NCBI GenBank assembly: GCA_021604645.1
Contig: BQJJ01000009.1
Location: 1-64,000, forward strand
Reading direction: 5' to 3'
Source of the DNA: Methyloligella sp.
GTDB taxonomy: Bacteria > Pseudomonadota > Alphaproteobacteria > Rhizobiales > HXMU1428-3
Length of the DNA stretch: 64,000 nt
The position numbers and the translations under genes were made by a program. Positions 53,297 through 63,471 of this stretch are shown piece after piece. The notes beneath the pieces were generated by a model. That model was not told the origin of the DNA. It made no database searches and saw nothing but the letters and a program-made list of their open reading frames with translations. Each line of letters starts with the position of its first letter. The stretch's first letter is position 1.

Positions 53297-54460
53297 ATGG
53301 CTAAAACACCGCATCTAAATCTACCTTACATCTCAGCAGCGCAGGCACAAAAACATGTCACTCATAACGAAGCTTTAAGAGCGCTTGATGCGATTGTTCA
53401 TCTCTCTGTTCTTGATAGAGATTTATCAACACCGCCAATATCACCCAATGAAGGTGATCGTTATTTAGTAGCGTCCAATGCAATTGAAGAGCGGAGCGGG
53501 CAAGAACAGAGCATTGCAGCTTTTCAAGATGGAGCTTGGGTCTTCTACACCCCAAATACCGGGTGGCTGGCATGGATTGTAGATGAAGCTATTCTCGTAG
53601 GTTGGGATGGAAGTAATTGGGTTGTTAGCAGCGGTGGTAGCGGTAGTGGCGGTGGTGCTTCAGTGAATCTAAATCCAGCAACCGGGGGGGTGGTTGGGGT
53701 TAATGCGACCGCAGATGCAACAAACCGGTTATCAGTGAACTCCCCAGCTACTCTCTTTAATCACGAGGGAGACGACCATAAAATCAAGGTCAATAAAAAT
53801 ACAAATTCAGATACAGCAAGCGTCCTCTTTCAAACAGGTTTTTCAGGAAGAGCTGAGTTTGGGTTAACGGGGGATGATAATTTTCATATGAAAGTCAGCC
53901 CTGATGGTTCTAACTGGACAGAAGGAATGGTCATTGATGGTAGTACAGCTCAAATCGGCATAGGTTCAAATACACCTGATGCATCTTTACATATTAAAGC
54001 TGCAGATAGTAAAGTGTTATATATTGGTCCAAATGATACATTTGTAAATGAAAACCACCAAATGGAAATAATTGGAGTTGGAAACAGAACACCTCTTATG
54101 ATAGCTGGTGGCTCAGGTCTGATCGAGTTTTGGAAAGAAACTGAAATAGCCTCTTTAACGGCCGCAGTATCTTTTGGTATGGCTATGCCGGGGCAACCCG
54201 TAGGTGATGATTTTGTAGTTTCAGGTTATTCAAATACATTAGGCTGGCAAGAATTAATAAGAATTAAAAATAATTCTGAAAAGACAGTCGTCATGCAAGG
54301 GCCTGTTAGCCTTGGCAGTTATAGCACTGCATCATTGCCTTCCGCATCAAATTCCGGTGCCGGTGCAATGGTTTTTGTTACAGATGCGTCTGGTGGGGCT
54401 ATCCCAGCTTTTTCCGACGGGACAAATTGGTTAAGGTGTTCAGATCGGAGTATCATTTGA
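53297..54460 (+). CDS. DUF2793 domain protein, tail-fibre-like
   Basis: 387 residues from the ATG behind AAAGGAG. The N-terminal about 110 residues (HLNLPYISAAQAQKHVTHNE, LAWIVDEAILVGWDG) match the DUF2793 domain seen in alphaproteobacterial phage and gene-transfer-agent tail proteins. A glycine-serine linker comes next, then a beta-rich region ending in SGAGAMVFVTDASGG, a common fibre-tip type end. No other phage genes surround it, so it may be a phage remnant or a surface protein. A longer upstream frame exists but lacks a start signal. Confidence 0.78.
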   Translation: MAKTPHLNLPYISAAQAQKHVTHNEALRALDAIVHLSVLDRDLSTPPISPNEGDRYLVASNAIEERSGQEQSIAAFQDGAWVFYTPNTGWLAWIVDEAILVGWDGSNWVVSSGGSGSGGGASVNLNPATGGVVGVNATADATNRLSVNSPATLFNHEGDDHKIKVNKNTNSDTASVLFQTGFSGRAEFGLTGDDNFHMKVSPDGSNWTEGMVIDGSTAQIGIGSNTPDASLHIKAADSKVLYIGPNDTFVNENHQMEIIGVGNRTPLMIAGGSGLIEFWKETEIASLTAAVSFGMAMPGQPVGDDFVVSGYSNTLGWQELIRIKNNSEKTVVMQGPVSLGSYSTASLPSASNSGAGAMVFVTDASGGAIPAFSDGTNWLRCSDRSII

Positions 54461-54989
54461 TATTGTCAATGTGACGCAAAGTTTTATACAGCTTTAAATT
54501 CCACTATATAGGGTTATAAGATCGTTTCTTCCTTTTTTAACAATGAAAAATGAAACCCCTGTTTATTATAAAATTAGTTTTATTAGACACCCTTTCATTT
54601 TTAAAAAAGTCTATATTGTTTGGGTGCTGTGCCTATTACCTTATAGTGAATTTCTAAAAGTATATCCCCTTGCATTTCACTACCCATTTTGTATCTTTCA
54701 TAGAAATATTTAATAAAACTCTGTCTTCCGTCAAAGCATATGTGTATAGAATATAAAGAATATGCAAAATTCATTTCCTAGTCGACCAGTATGGTTCTCA
54801 GAACTACTTACTATTCGAAAGGTATACCCCTTATTTAGACAAACTTAGGTCCACTTATTAGAATACCTATGTTTTGAAAAAAATTTCACAAGTCGTTCTA
54901 GTTTCGAGTTATGCCATTTTGGGGTTAGCAGCTCTTTATCTAAAATGTGGGTCGCTTGAAGTAATCTCATTAGTAAAATCGATTTAGAG
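54461..54989. other. 529-bp AT-rich intergenic region
   Basis: Between the DUF2793 gene and the end of the polysaccharide cluster, two convergent transcripts. No open frame, strong hairpin or repeat was seen. Confidence 0.4.
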
Positions 54990-56300
54990 TCACTTAGCGA
55001 TACAATCCAACTTTAAAGTATCGATTGTTCTAATTGCTGATAGTAATTTGGCTATATTGCAGCGATATTCAAAATAAATATTATCGATATTTTTATCACC
55101 TATTACCACTGATTTCGTTGCATTTGGTATAATCTCTTGGAAATGCACTAAGTAATCCAGTTCCAGTGCTGAGCATAAATGCACAGACCATGGATCTTTT
55201 TGATTTGATGGAATGATTTCAATTATCTTTGTTCCCCTTCTACAGAACGCTACATTTGCCATGATAGCTCCAAATTCAGAAACAATTATCTCGGCACTAT
55301 TAAAAAGTACTGCTTGCTCAGGAATTGAATATTCTTGCGGATGAATGACTGTGAAACCCTCGTTTTTGAGTATGTTTTCAACCTCATCGCGATTTTTTAA
55401 TATACGTGTCTTCGCATCTGATCGAGATAAGAAAATTCTCTTGGGGAACTTTTTAGAAACAACGTTAGGGTATTTTGTTTTAATACGATCTAAAAGGTCA
55501 CTATACACTTTGCGGTGATTTGGTGAAGCACAATAAGTTGAGACTGCATTATGCCGATTACTGACAATACAATCATCCAACTTATAGGCTCTTTCAGAGC
55601 ACTCTAGAATTTTCTCTGCCTTAATATTGTAAAGCTCAAAAAAAGATTTTTGCCAATCTGTTAGAGGTCGAACAATCAAATCAATAGAGTGCTTAGAAGC
55701 AAAATCAAGCAAGGGGACCATATCCAAGAGAAAGTGTCCATAATTGTGTGATGCATAATGAGTGGCTATCATTTTTAATCCCGATATTTTAGGAGCATTG
55801 GAAAGTAAATGAGGCCAATAGAAATATTCGTCTTTGGAGTCTTTAGATTTTCTGTTTTCCACGGCATACGTTGTTAAAAAATTAGGGTCGGCAAATTGAC
55901 CAAGAATTGAATGGCGCCAAACCACACCTTCATCAGAAATAATAAAACCGCTTTCAGGAAACCAATATTGATCCTGCAAACGCTCTAGCATCATTTCAGG
56001 TGCTCGTACGGAATGATTTACATAGAATGCACTCTCGTCCTTAGACTTCGATAATATGGACGACGGATGCTGCAAAACATCAAAATAAACTTCTGGAACA
56101 TGTTCATATTCAACTGTTTGTGGTGCCCCAATGAATTCTTCTATTGTCACGCGTGGTAGAATGGTTTCACGGTTTATCCAAAGCTTCTTATCTGTATGTT
56201 CTACATCCTGAATATCTTTGCTAGATTTTCTTATTTTCACTATCGTTTGTTGGGTCTTCTTATATTTCGACTTAAATAATTTAGAAAATTTTTTGAACAT
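54990..56300 (-). CDS. Glycosyltransferase family 61 protein
   Basis: 436 residues, last gene of the polysaccharide operon. The C-terminal DUF563/GT61 signature ILKNEGFTVIHPQEYS ... NSAEIIVSEFGAIMANVAF is clear, as is ATHYASHNYGHFLLDMVPLLDF (about 185-206). It probably transfers a pentose or similar sugar onto the surface glycan. ATG at 56300 is preferred over an adjacent TTG by the AAGGTGA spacing. Confidence 0.85.
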   Translation of the reverse strand: MFKKFSKLFKSKYKKTQQTIVKIRKSSKDIQDVEHTDKKLWINRETILPRVTIEEFIGAPQTVEYEHVPEVYFDVLQHPSSILSKSKDESAFYVNHSVRAPEMMLERLQDQYWFPESGFIISDEGVVWRHSILGQFADPNFLTTYAVENRKSKDSKDEYFYWPHLLSNAPKISGLKMIATHYASHNYGHFLLDMVPLLDFASKHSIDLIVRPLTDWQKSFFELYNIKAEKILECSERAYKLDDCIVSNRHNAVSTYCASPNHRKVYSDLLDRIKTKYPNVVSKKFPKRIFLSRSDAKTRILKNRDEVENILKNEGFTVIHPQEYSIPEQAVLFNSAEIIVSEFGAIMANVAFCRRGTKIIEIIPSNQKDPWSVHLCSALELDYLVHFQEIIPNATKSVVIGDKNIDNIYFEYRCNIAKLLSAIRTIDTLKLDCIAK

Positions 56301-56307
56301 CAATGGA

Positions 56308-57600
56308 TCACCTTGATTGAGTAAATAATGAAGATATTCTACTTTTGATAGTTCTGAAAATTGGATACCGTGCCAAAGCAGGGTCGATTATACGGCGAAG
56401 CTCCATGTACAGTAGGTTTTTTAAGGTTCGCTTTTCTCCGATTTGTGCCTTAAGCAATCGAGAAGAAATTATTTTGGTATTCAATTGAGCTTCAATTGGT
56501 ACACCTCTTAGTGTGAATTTCGAAGCTTTCGAAGTTCCGTTCTTTACACGTCTTGTTGCTTCAAGGTATTGATGCCCATAAATACGGTCAGGTTCTAGAT
56601 GACAACCCTCCGCCCATTCATTCCATGCATTTATAAAAACTAGCTTGTCATTTTCAAATTTCTCTTCAGTATATTCTTGAGCCAGTTTTAGCCAATATTC
56701 ATAATTTTCGGGAGTTCCATTTAGAAGAAATAGAGATCTTTCCTGAACACGAGCTGTATTGTCCCAGTTAGGCACAACAGTGCGATAGACTTTTTGTTCG
56801 TTATATGATTTTCCTAAATAACTTTTAGCTAGATCTGAATAATCAATGGCAATACCTGAATGGTCACTGTAAAAATCGATTTGAGGTGCTAAGTTTGAAC
56901 AGTTTGGGGCATGAGGGGGGAATTGAACTCCTGCATCAAAACCATACTGTTCGTAATCTTCATTGCCGTGTACCATCGCGCATATCAAATGTAGTTTAGG
57001 TATTCCTATAGAGGTACAATAGTCTCTCCAGATTTGTAATGTCTTGGAAGGTGTCGGAAGATGTTGAGGACGATAAACAATAAAAGCAGGAGCACCATCT
57101 ACACGCAAATACCTTTCGTCTTCAAAGAAAGGAATGACACTCTTTATAAAATCAATATCATCATTTGCCTTATATTGTTGTGCAATTAAAATACTCTGTT
57201 CACTAGCATCCCAGCGGCGTGTCCAATTTTCATTGGCCCAACATAACATGAACGGCATCTCGGCTTTTGGGTCGGAGAGCATAGCATCAACGGGTAGGTC
57301 AAGTAATCTTTTTCCAGAGAACCAATAATAATGATAACAAAATGCATCAATGCCGTATGATTTAGCTAATTCAATCTGCTCATAGCGTGTTTCTGGAACG
57401 CGTAAATCATAGAAACCTAAATCTGTAGGTAAATGTGGTTGAAGGTGCCCTTTATAAAGAGGCTTTGCCTTCGTAACATTTGTCCACTCAGTAAAACCTT
57501 TACCCCACCATTCATTGTTTTCTGCAAATGGATAAAACTGTGGTAAGTAAAAAGCGATATTCTTACATGACGTGTCCTGAGATTCAGATTTTGTTGTCAT
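56308..57600 (-). CDS. WbsX-like glycoside hydrolase family 99-type protein
   Basis: 430 residues of the Glyco_hydro_99-like (WbsX) type. Signatures are IAFYLPQFYPFAENNEWWGKG near the N-terminus (about 15-35), FTEWTNVTKAKPLYKGHLQPH, CYHYYWFSGKRLL (about 93-105), FMLCWANENWTRRWD and FINAWNEWAEGCHLEPD (about 325-341). Such genes are common in O-antigen clusters and have a TIM-barrel fold. The start overlaps the end of the upstream methyltransferase gene by four bases. Confidence 0.88.
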   Translation of the reverse strand: MTTKSESQDTSCKNIAFYLPQFYPFAENNEWWGKGFTEWTNVTKAKPLYKGHLQPHLPTDLGFYDLRVPETRYEQIELAKSYGIDAFCYHYYWFSGKRLLDLPVDAMLSDPKAEMPFMLCWANENWTRRWDASEQSILIAQQYKANDDIDFIKSVIPFFEDERYLRVDGAPAFIVYRPQHLPTPSKTLQIWRDYCTSIGIPKLHLICAMVHGNEDYEQYGFDAGVQFPPHAPNCSNLAPQIDFYSDHSGIAIDYSDLAKSYLGKSYNEQKVYRTVVPNWDNTARVQERSLFLLNGTPENYEYWLKLAQEYTEEKFENDKLVFINAWNEWAEGCHLEPDRIYGHQYLEATRRVKNGTSKASKFTLRGVPIEAQLNTKIISSRLLKAQIGEKRTLKNLLYMELRRIIDPALARYPIFRTIKSRISSLFTQSR

Positions 57601-58493
57601 AGGTTAACACCACACTTTCTGCCAATTCGTCTAATAGCATTCTTTACATTTAGGGGCAGCGTATTTCTAATTATAGTGCGTGCGCTTTTTCTAAAAATAT
57701 TTTCATTTCCTAAAATTGCAGGCCCTTGTTTGTTCGGTGAATAATATGGATCGTTCACTTCAACTGCCAAATTCATGAGGTTTATTGCTGTTTCGTGTGG
57801 ATCTAATATTTTAGCCCGGCTAACAACTTGGTAAACAAAACCATGCGGATTAGTCAGCAGACCTTGACGGCCAGTTTCTGTAATGCTTTCCCAAATATCC
57901 AAAAATTCGGTCTGTCTAGGAGTTCGTACTACAAACTGTGCTTCGATAATTCCCAGGCCAGCATTTTCGTAAAGATCATTTATATTCGTTAGACCAAAGA
58001 ACTGAATATGAGTGCGATCTAGTAGGCCCCAATCTTGATAACGAAAATTTTCGGCAAGTAGACACGCGCCTATCGTGCAATGCCCAACATGAGGAAGAGA
58101 CAGAATTATTTCTCCTCCAGGGCGTAGGAGTGAAACCATACCTTGTAAAGTACGCAATGGGTTTTGTACATGCTCTAGCACATCAGCTGCTATAACAATA
58201 TCAAATCTATCTTCATCATCTAGAACATGAAACCAACTTGGGTCATTCAGATCCAGTGAGTAAATTTTATCTGTAAATTCTTCTAATTTTGCAATAGCAG
58301 TGGGATCAATCTCCAGTGCTACAACATCACATTTGTTTGTTGAAATGAGATGCTTGGTAATAGAGCCAGGCCCTGCGCCGACTTCAAGAACGCGTTTTCG
58401 GGATCCCACCATATTGATAACACGAGCAGGAGCACTGTCCGAAGTGAGGTCAACTTCATATTCATAAGTATGTCGCATATTTGTTTTTGTCAT
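57597..58493 (-). CDS. Class I SAM-dependent methyltransferase
   Basis: About 298 residues. SAM motif I is KRVLEVGAGPGSITKHL. FDIVIAADVLEHVQNPLRTL and LLRPGGEIILSLPHVGH follow (about 100-140). It is related to methyltransferases of polysaccharide clusters. It probably methylates a sugar or caps the chain. The ATG at 58493 is preferred over an upstream TTG in the same frame. Confidence 0.85.
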   Translation of the reverse strand: MTKTNMRHTYEYEVDLTSDSAPARVINMVGSRKRVLEVGAGPGSITKHLISTNKCDVVALEIDPTAIAKLEEFTDKIYSLDLNDPSWFHVLDDEDRFDIVIAADVLEHVQNPLRTLQGMVSLLRPGGEIILSLPHVGHCTIGACLLAENFRYQDWGLLDRTHIQFFGLTNINDLYENAGLGIIEAQFVVRTPRQTEFLDIWESITETGRQGLLTNPHGFVYQVVSRAKILDPHETAINLMNLAVEVNDPYYSPNKQGPAILGNENIFRKSARTIIRNTLPLNVKNAIRRIGRKCGVNL

Positions 58494-58570
58494 TGGCTTG
58501 CCATTCAATTGATTACCGCTAAGTCTTTTGAAATGATAAAAAAACTAATGTGTTTTCTTATTAGTTAAAA

Positions 58571-59428
58571 CTAAAACGAACTTTCACCTACGTGGATAGC
58601 ATAGGGGCGGGTTTTCTCCCCTTTTTCAATCGCGATTAGGCTGTCATAAAAAGCAACAGATAAAACAGATCTTTTTAAATCCATACCATTGAGTTCTGTA
58701 TCAATACCAGCATACCATTCATGCATATGGTCAACGATAGATTTACCGGTTTCAATAAATGTACCTGGTCGGCGAAACCCTCCTTCCCAACCATCCCAAT
58801 AGGCAGTGTGTAGGTCTTCGCAAATGTAAACCCCACCATTGGATATTTCGGGAAATAGATATCGAAAACTAGCTAATTGATGGCTCGCAATATGACTTCC
58901 ATCATCAATAACAATATCAATCCCCCCCATCTCATCGGTTACGGATTTCAAAAATTCGGGATTCGATTGATCGCCAATACGAACATTGGTTCCTTTTGAT
59001 TCGAAGGCTGCGCAATTCTGGTCTATATCAATTCCGAAAATAATAGCATCAGGGCCAAAATATTTACGCCACATTTGCAGTGAGCCACCATTCTGGACAC
59101 CAAGCTCTAGAATTCTCAGTTGTCCATTGGGAGCAAAGATAGAGTCTTTCTCGCCCTTTAAAGAGGCTGCATATGACTTAAGAGGTGCAAAATATCGATC
59201 ATAAATGGCCAAGTAATGATGCCACTTAAATATTCGCCGGTCTTTATTAGAATAAACAATACGTTCTAATTCATTAGAGGCGTTCTGTAGATTCTCTCGT
59301 ATTATTTTTGGAGCATCGTCATCAGATATGATGACGAATTGTTCTAAGCTATCATCATCAGAATTTTTTTTGAGTCTTGGAAAAACCTGTTTTACTAAAG
59401 ACTTGAAAGTTTTATCTATCATATTCAT
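58571..59428 (-). CDS. Class I SAM-dependent methyltransferase, cephalosporin hydroxylase/CmcI-like
   Basis: About 285 residues. LRILELGVQNGGSLQMWRKYF (motif I, about 105-125), IIFGIDIDQNC, IVIDDGSHIASHQLASFRYLF (about 173-193) and NGGVYICEDLHTAYW follow the CmcI-like or macrocin-O-methyltransferase pattern. It likely acts on a sugar of the surface polysaccharide. It lies between wzt and the other methyltransferase on the same strand. Confidence 0.82.
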   Translation of the reverse strand: MNMIDKTFKSLVKQVFPRLKKNSDDDSLEQFVIISDDDAPKIIRENLQNASNELERIVYSNKDRRIFKWHHYLAIYDRYFAPLKSYAASLKGEKDSIFAPNGQLRILELGVQNGGSLQMWRKYFGPDAIIFGIDIDQNCAAFESKGTNVRIGDQSNPEFLKSVTDEMGGIDIVIDDGSHIASHQLASFRYLFPEISNGGVYICEDLHTAYWDGWEGGFRRPGTFIETGKSIVDHMHEWYAGIDTELNGMDLKRSVLSVAFYDSLIAIEKGEKTRPYAIHVGESSF

Positions 59429-59484
59429 TGTCACATCTCATGCTTATTGACCTTTTAAAAAGAAACAAATTCTAAATTCAAAAA

Positions 59485-60246
59485 TCAAGTTTTAAGCGTC
59501 TCTCCGGTTTCTAGTTCATACTCTTTGATAATTTGAGCAACATCCCCAAATCGTTTTACGCTGCCTTTTTCCATCCATAAAACTTTGTTACAAAACTTTC
59601 TTATAATAAAGTTCGAATGTGTGGCTACAACCATGATTTCAGTCTGACCGATCATATCTTCAACACGAGCGATCGCCTTATCAAGGAAGGCGGCATCTCC
59701 CGCACCTATCATTTCGTCCATTACTAAAATTTGCGGATAAATTGCTGTAGTGATTGCAAATGCAAGCCGCATATACATGCCAGAAGAGTATGTGCGTACT
59801 GGCATATGTATGAAATCTCCCAACTCTGAAAATTCCACAATGGAGGGTATAAGACCATCAATCTCTTTTTTTGTTAGGCCTAGGAAAATACCGCGAAGGC
59901 GGATGTTCTCTAAGCCACTAACCTCTGCATCCATTCCTAAAGTAATATCAACCAAACAGGAAACATCTCCGTCAATCACAACCTCCCCCTGTTGTGGGTA
60001 GTAAATTTGAGCGAGGACTTTTAATAGTGTTGATTTTCCCGCACCATTATGTCCAATAATCCCAATTCGGTCCCCTGAATTAAAGCTTATTGATACATTA
60101 GATAAAGCTGTAATAACCTGAGTACCAGTTTGGTTTCTTTCAATTTTCCCGCCAAGTTTACTGCCAATGGTGGCACGTAAAGAACTGTTTTCTGCTGAAT
60201 ATACAGGATAAGCGAGGCTGATATTTTTTAGATGAATATGCGCCAT
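59485..60246 (-). CDS. wzt: Polysaccharide ABC transporter ATP-binding protein (Wzt-type)
   Basis: 253 residues. Walker A is IGIIGHNGAGKSTLLKVL (about 64-81). The signature is RTYSSGMYMRLAFAI (about 151-165) and Walker B is ILVMDEMIGAGDAAF. This is the type of O-antigen/teichoic acid exporters (TagH/Wzt/KpsT). It lacks the C-terminal carbohydrate-binding extension of long Wzt proteins. It forms the exporter with the adjacent permease, three bases away. Confidence 0.9.
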   Translation of the reverse strand: MAHIHLKNISLAYPVYSAENSSLRATIGSKLGGKIERNQTGTQVITALSNVSISFNSGDRIGIIGHNGAGKSTLLKVLAQIYYPQQGEVVIDGDVSCLVDITLGMDAEVSGLENIRLRGIFLGLTKKEIDGLIPSIVEFSELGDFIHMPVRTYSSGMYMRLAFAITTAIYPQILVMDEMIGAGDAAFLDKAIARVEDMIGQTEIMVVATHSNFIIRKFCNKVLWMEKGSVKRFGDVAQIIKEYELETGETLKT

Positions 60247-60249
60247 GTC

Positions 60250-61038
60250 TTAAATCCAAAAAATGAGCCGGCGTACATATTTGCCAACAAAAATCGGAAT
60301 GGCCACAATAGCTAGAACAAGTGTTCCAAGTGTTAGCAGCCAGGGAAAAATATTAATTTCACTGCCAATTAGAGGGTCACGCAAGATGGACATAAACCAA
60401 TATAATGGATTGAGTAAAAGATAATCTTGATATTTCTCGGATAAGAAATGAGGCTGCCAAATCACAGGCGTAATGTAAAATAACAACTGTATTGAAGAAT
60501 TGATGAGGTGCTTGACATCTGTAAATCGAACACAAATGATTGCAAGAAAAAACGAAATAAAATACATCAATAATGACATAATAAACAGCGCTGGAATAAA
60601 CAGTAGAATTTTCCAGCTAATTGATATTTGAAAAATTGCAAAGACTAACGCGATAACGACCATATTATGCAATAAAAATATCAAGTTACGAACTATCAGG
60701 GCAGAGATAATAACGGAAGGTTCTAACTTTTGACCAAGCATAAAATGTTTGTTTGAAATGAATGTATCTGTTGCTTCAATGATGCAGCTTGACAGGAACC
60801 CCCATAGGATCAGAGATACGACAATATAAGGCAAAAATTCAGAAACATTTGCCTTCCATAAGATGGTCCAAACGAGGCCAATGATAAGCGCGGATATCGC
60901 AACCGACAGCGATATCCAAAACTGACCCAGTTGAGTACGGGCATAACGCCTACGGATATCGCCACTCCCCAGAATATACCAGATGCGCCATTTACAAACA
61001 CCATCAAGGATATCTTTCCACCCAATGTTAAAACTCAT
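60250..61038 (-). CDS. wzm: Polysaccharide ABC transporter permease (Wzm-type)
   Basis: 262 residues of the ABC-2 type. Six membrane segments are visible, starting with FWISLSVAISALIIGLVWTIL (about 40-60). The amphipathic N-terminal phrase RRYARTQLGQFWISL and the C-terminal LLNPLYWFMSILRDPLIG are typical of O-antigen export permeases. It exports lipid-linked polysaccharide across the inner membrane with Wzt. Confidence 0.9.
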   Translation of the reverse strand: MSFNIGWKDILDGVCKWRIWYILGSGDIRRRYARTQLGQFWISLSVAISALIIGLVWTILWKANVSEFLPYIVVSLILWGFLSSCIIEATDTFISNKHFMLGQKLEPSVIISALIVRNLIFLLHNMVVIALVFAIFQISISWKILLFIPALFIMSLLMYFISFFLAIICVRFTDVKHLINSSIQLLFYITPVIWQPHFLSEKYQDYLLLNPLYWFMSILRDPLIGSEINIFPWLLTLGTLVLAIVAIPIFVGKYVRRLIFWI

Positions 61039-61133
61039 TCAAAAATCACTCCCTAGTGAAACTTTATCGCTTCTGTATTCTATTGCTAGATAATTGGCTT
61101 CAGATATTTTTACCAACCACTTAGTACTCTTTT

Positions 61134-61688
61134 TTAGTATGTTAATTCGGCTGCGAACTCAGAGAGAGAGAGACCCTCTTGGTCTTTGCTGGAAAGCTTA
61201 GGAGGCAAATTATCTGGCCATTTAATATTGATGTCTGGATCATTCCAGGTTAGACATCCCTCACTCTCTTTGTTGTAATAATCTGTGGTTTTATAGGCGA
61301 GTTCGGCCGTTTCACTCAGTGTTAAAAAGCCGTGTGCAAATCCATTTGGTATCCAAAGTTGCTTTTTATTATCTGCGCTGAGTACTGCGCTCACCCACTT
61401 GCCAAAACTTTTTGACCCTGGACGAATATCAACAGCCACATCAAAAATTTCCCCTAGTAAAACACGCACTAATTTTCCTTGGCCCATAGGCTCTCTTTGA
61501 AAATGCAATCCACGTAAAACACCTTTTGAAGATTTAGAATGATTGTCTTGCACAAATGATAAATCGAGGCCTGTCGTTTCCTGAAATTTACGCTGATTGT
61601 AACTCTCAAAAAAGAAACCTCTATCATCTTCAAAAATCTGTGGTTGGAGTATCAAGACATCTTCGATGTCTAAAGGAGTGCTAATCAT
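61134..61688 (-). CDS. rfbC: dTDP-4-dehydrorhamnose 3,5-epimerase
   Basis: 184 residues of the RmlC cupin family, third step of dTDP-L-rhamnose synthesis. Visible are DDRGFFFESYNQRKF, SFVQDNHSKSSKGVLRGLHFQ (the catalytic His in LRGLHFQ, about 62), VAVDIRPGSKSFGKW and WIPNGFAHGFLTLSE. It overlaps rfbA at its start. Confidence 0.95.
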   Translation of the reverse strand: MISTPLDIEDVLILQPQIFEDDRGFFFESYNQRKFQETTGLDLSFVQDNHSKSSKGVLRGLHFQREPMGQGKLVRVLLGEIFDVAVDIRPGSKSFGKWVSAVLSADNKKQLWIPNGFAHGFLTLSETAELAYKTTDYYNKESEGCLTWNDPDINIKWPDNLPPKLSSKDQEGLSLSEFAAELTY

Positions 61689-62566
61689 TATAGTGAGAGC
61701 TCCTTGAGTACCTGGGTAAGATATTGTCCATAATTATTTTTTAATAAAGGAGCAGCCAAGCGTTCCATTTGTTCGTTGTCAATCCAGCCCCGCCGTAAAG
61801 CGATCTCTTCAGGGCAAGCAATCTTTAAACCTTGTCGGTGTTCAATCGTTTGTACGAATTGTTGGGCTTCAACAAGGCTTTCATGCGTCCCCGTATCTAG
61901 CCAAGCGTAGCCACGCCCCATGCGTTCACAAGAAAGCGCATCTTGTTCAAGATAAAGGCGATTTAGGTCTGTAATCTCTAGTTCACCGCGGTCGGACGGT
62001 TTGACTTCCTTTGCCAAAGCTGAAGCTTGTTCGTCATAAAAATAAAGGCCAGTAACAGCATAGTTGGATTTTGGTGAAACCGGTTTTTCCTCAAGACTGA
62101 GAACTCTGCCAGTTTCATCAAATTCAGCCACGCCATATCTCTCAGGATCATTAACGTGGTAAGCAAAAATTGTTGCCCCTTTTTTGCGATTATCAGCATT
62201 CTGTAAAACTGAATGCAAGTCATGACCGTAAAAAATATTATCACCCAATATTAAAGCAGAAGGTGAAGAGGATAAAAAATCTTCACCGATAATAAGGGCT
62301 TGTGCCAGTCCATCCGGTGAGGGTTGTATGGCATACTCAATTGAAATACCCCATTGTGAACCATCGCCCAATAGGTCTTTAAATTGAGGCATATCTTGCG
62401 GTGTAGAAATGATAAGGATTTCTCTAATACCAGCTAACATAAGAGTTGTTAGGGGGTAATAAATCATAGGTTTATCAAACACTGGTAAAAGCTGTTTTGA
62501 TATGACTTGAGTGACAGGGTAGAGACGAGTGCCAGAACCACCTGCTAAAATAATCCCACGACGCAT
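61688..62566 (-). CDS. rfbA: Glucose-1-phosphate thymidylyltransferase
   Basis: 292 residues starting [19 protein letters not shown], the nucleotidyltransferase signature. First step of dTDP-L-rhamnose synthesis (dTTP + glucose-1-phosphate). [20 protein letters not shown] and [13 protein letters not shown] are also diagnostic. The ATG overlaps the rfbD stop codon by one base. A TTG further upstream is not needed. Confidence 0.96.
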   Translation of the reverse strand: MRRGIILAGGSGTRLYPVTQVISKQLLPVFDKPMIYYPLTTLMLAGIREILIISTPQDMPQFKDLLGDGSQWGISIEYAIQPSPDGLAQALIIGEDFLSSSPSALILGDNIFYGHDLHSVLQNADNRKKGATIFAYHVNDPERYGVAEFDETGRVLSLEEKPVSPKSNYAVTGLYFYDEQASALAKEVKPSDRGELEITDLNRLYLEQDALSCERMGRGYAWLDTGTHESLVEAQQFVQTIEHRQGLKIACPEEIALRRGWIDNEQMERLAAPLLKNNYGQYLTQVLKELSL

Positions 62567-63471
62567 TAAGCAATTTCCTTTTGTTTTAACTCTGAAACAA
62601 GCTTTTGAGCGTGATGTTTCCAATCTGGAATTTTAAGATCAAAAGTTTCCTGAATTTTCGTATTATTAAGCAAGGAGAAGTGTGGGCGTCTTGCCAAAGT
62701 TGGATATTCGCTACTAGAGATTGGAAAAATCTTAGATTTTTTTAGTGTTAGAGAGAAGTTTAGTTTTTGAGCTTCTTCCACTAAAAAACAAGCAAAGTCA
62801 TACCAGCTTATCCGTCCGGTCGGCGATAAGTGGTATAGTCCTGAATAGTTATTTGGCGCTTGGCTTTGTTTGTTAATTTGGGCAAGGCAATCAGCTGTGA
62901 TTTGCGCAATAAACTCAGCGCTCGTTGGTACACCTATTTGATCACTCACAATTTTTAACTCGTCTTTTTCTGTAGCGAGTTTAAGTATAGTTTTTGCAAA
63001 ATTGCTTTTTCTTTCGCTATAAACCCAGCTGGTTCGAAAAATCAAATGCTTGCAATCAGAAGCTATGACTGCATTCTCACCTTGCAATTTGGTCCAACCA
63101 TAAACATTAATAGGATTAGGGCGGCTACTTTCTAGGTTAGGTGTGTTTGTTTTCCCATCAAAAACATAATCGGTTGAATAATGGATGAGCCAGGAGTTTA
63201 ATTTCTTAGCTTCTAAAGCCATCAACTCAACGGCATCAGCATTAATTTTATATGCGAGACCTATATCATCTTCAGCATGATCAACAGCAGTGTAAGCTGC
63301 CGCATTCACAATAAAGTCTGGCGAGGTGTCTCTTATGCTCTGCTTTAATAGATCTAGATTGCAAAGATCAACTTGATGGCGATTACAACTGATTAATTCA
63401 CCGATTTCAGGAAGAGTTTGTCGTAGATGATATCCAACCTGCCCATCCGCTCCAAATAAAAGAATTCTCAT
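62566..63471 (-). CDS. rfbD: dTDP-4-dehydrorhamnose reductase
   Basis: 301 residues, SDR family, last step of dTDP-L-rhamnose synthesis. N-terminal [20 protein letters not shown] is the NADPH-binding motif. [12 protein letters not shown] (about 57-68), the YxxxK catalytic pair in [10 protein letters not shown] and the [10 protein letters not shown] phrase are present. It overlaps rfbB and rfbA at its two ends. Confidence 0.95.
   Translation of the reverse strand: MRILLFGADGQVGYHLRQTLPEIGELISCNRHQVDLCNLDLLKQSIRDTSPDFIVNAAAYTAVDHAEDDIGLAYKINADAVELMALEAKKLNSWLIHYSTDYVFDGKTNTPNLESSRPNPINVYGWTKLQGENAVIASDCKHLIFRTSWVYSERKSNFAKTILKLATEKDELKIVSDQIGVPTSAEFIAQITADCLAQINKQSQAPNNYSGLYHLSPTGRISWYDFACFLVEEAQKLNFSLTLKKSKIFPISSSEYPTLARRPHFSLLNNTKIQETFDLKIPDWKHHAQKLVSELKQKEIA

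Noticed and set aside
53297-54460. Prophage
   Set aside because: Only one tail-type (DUF2793) gene is present, without capsid, terminase or lysis genes nearby.
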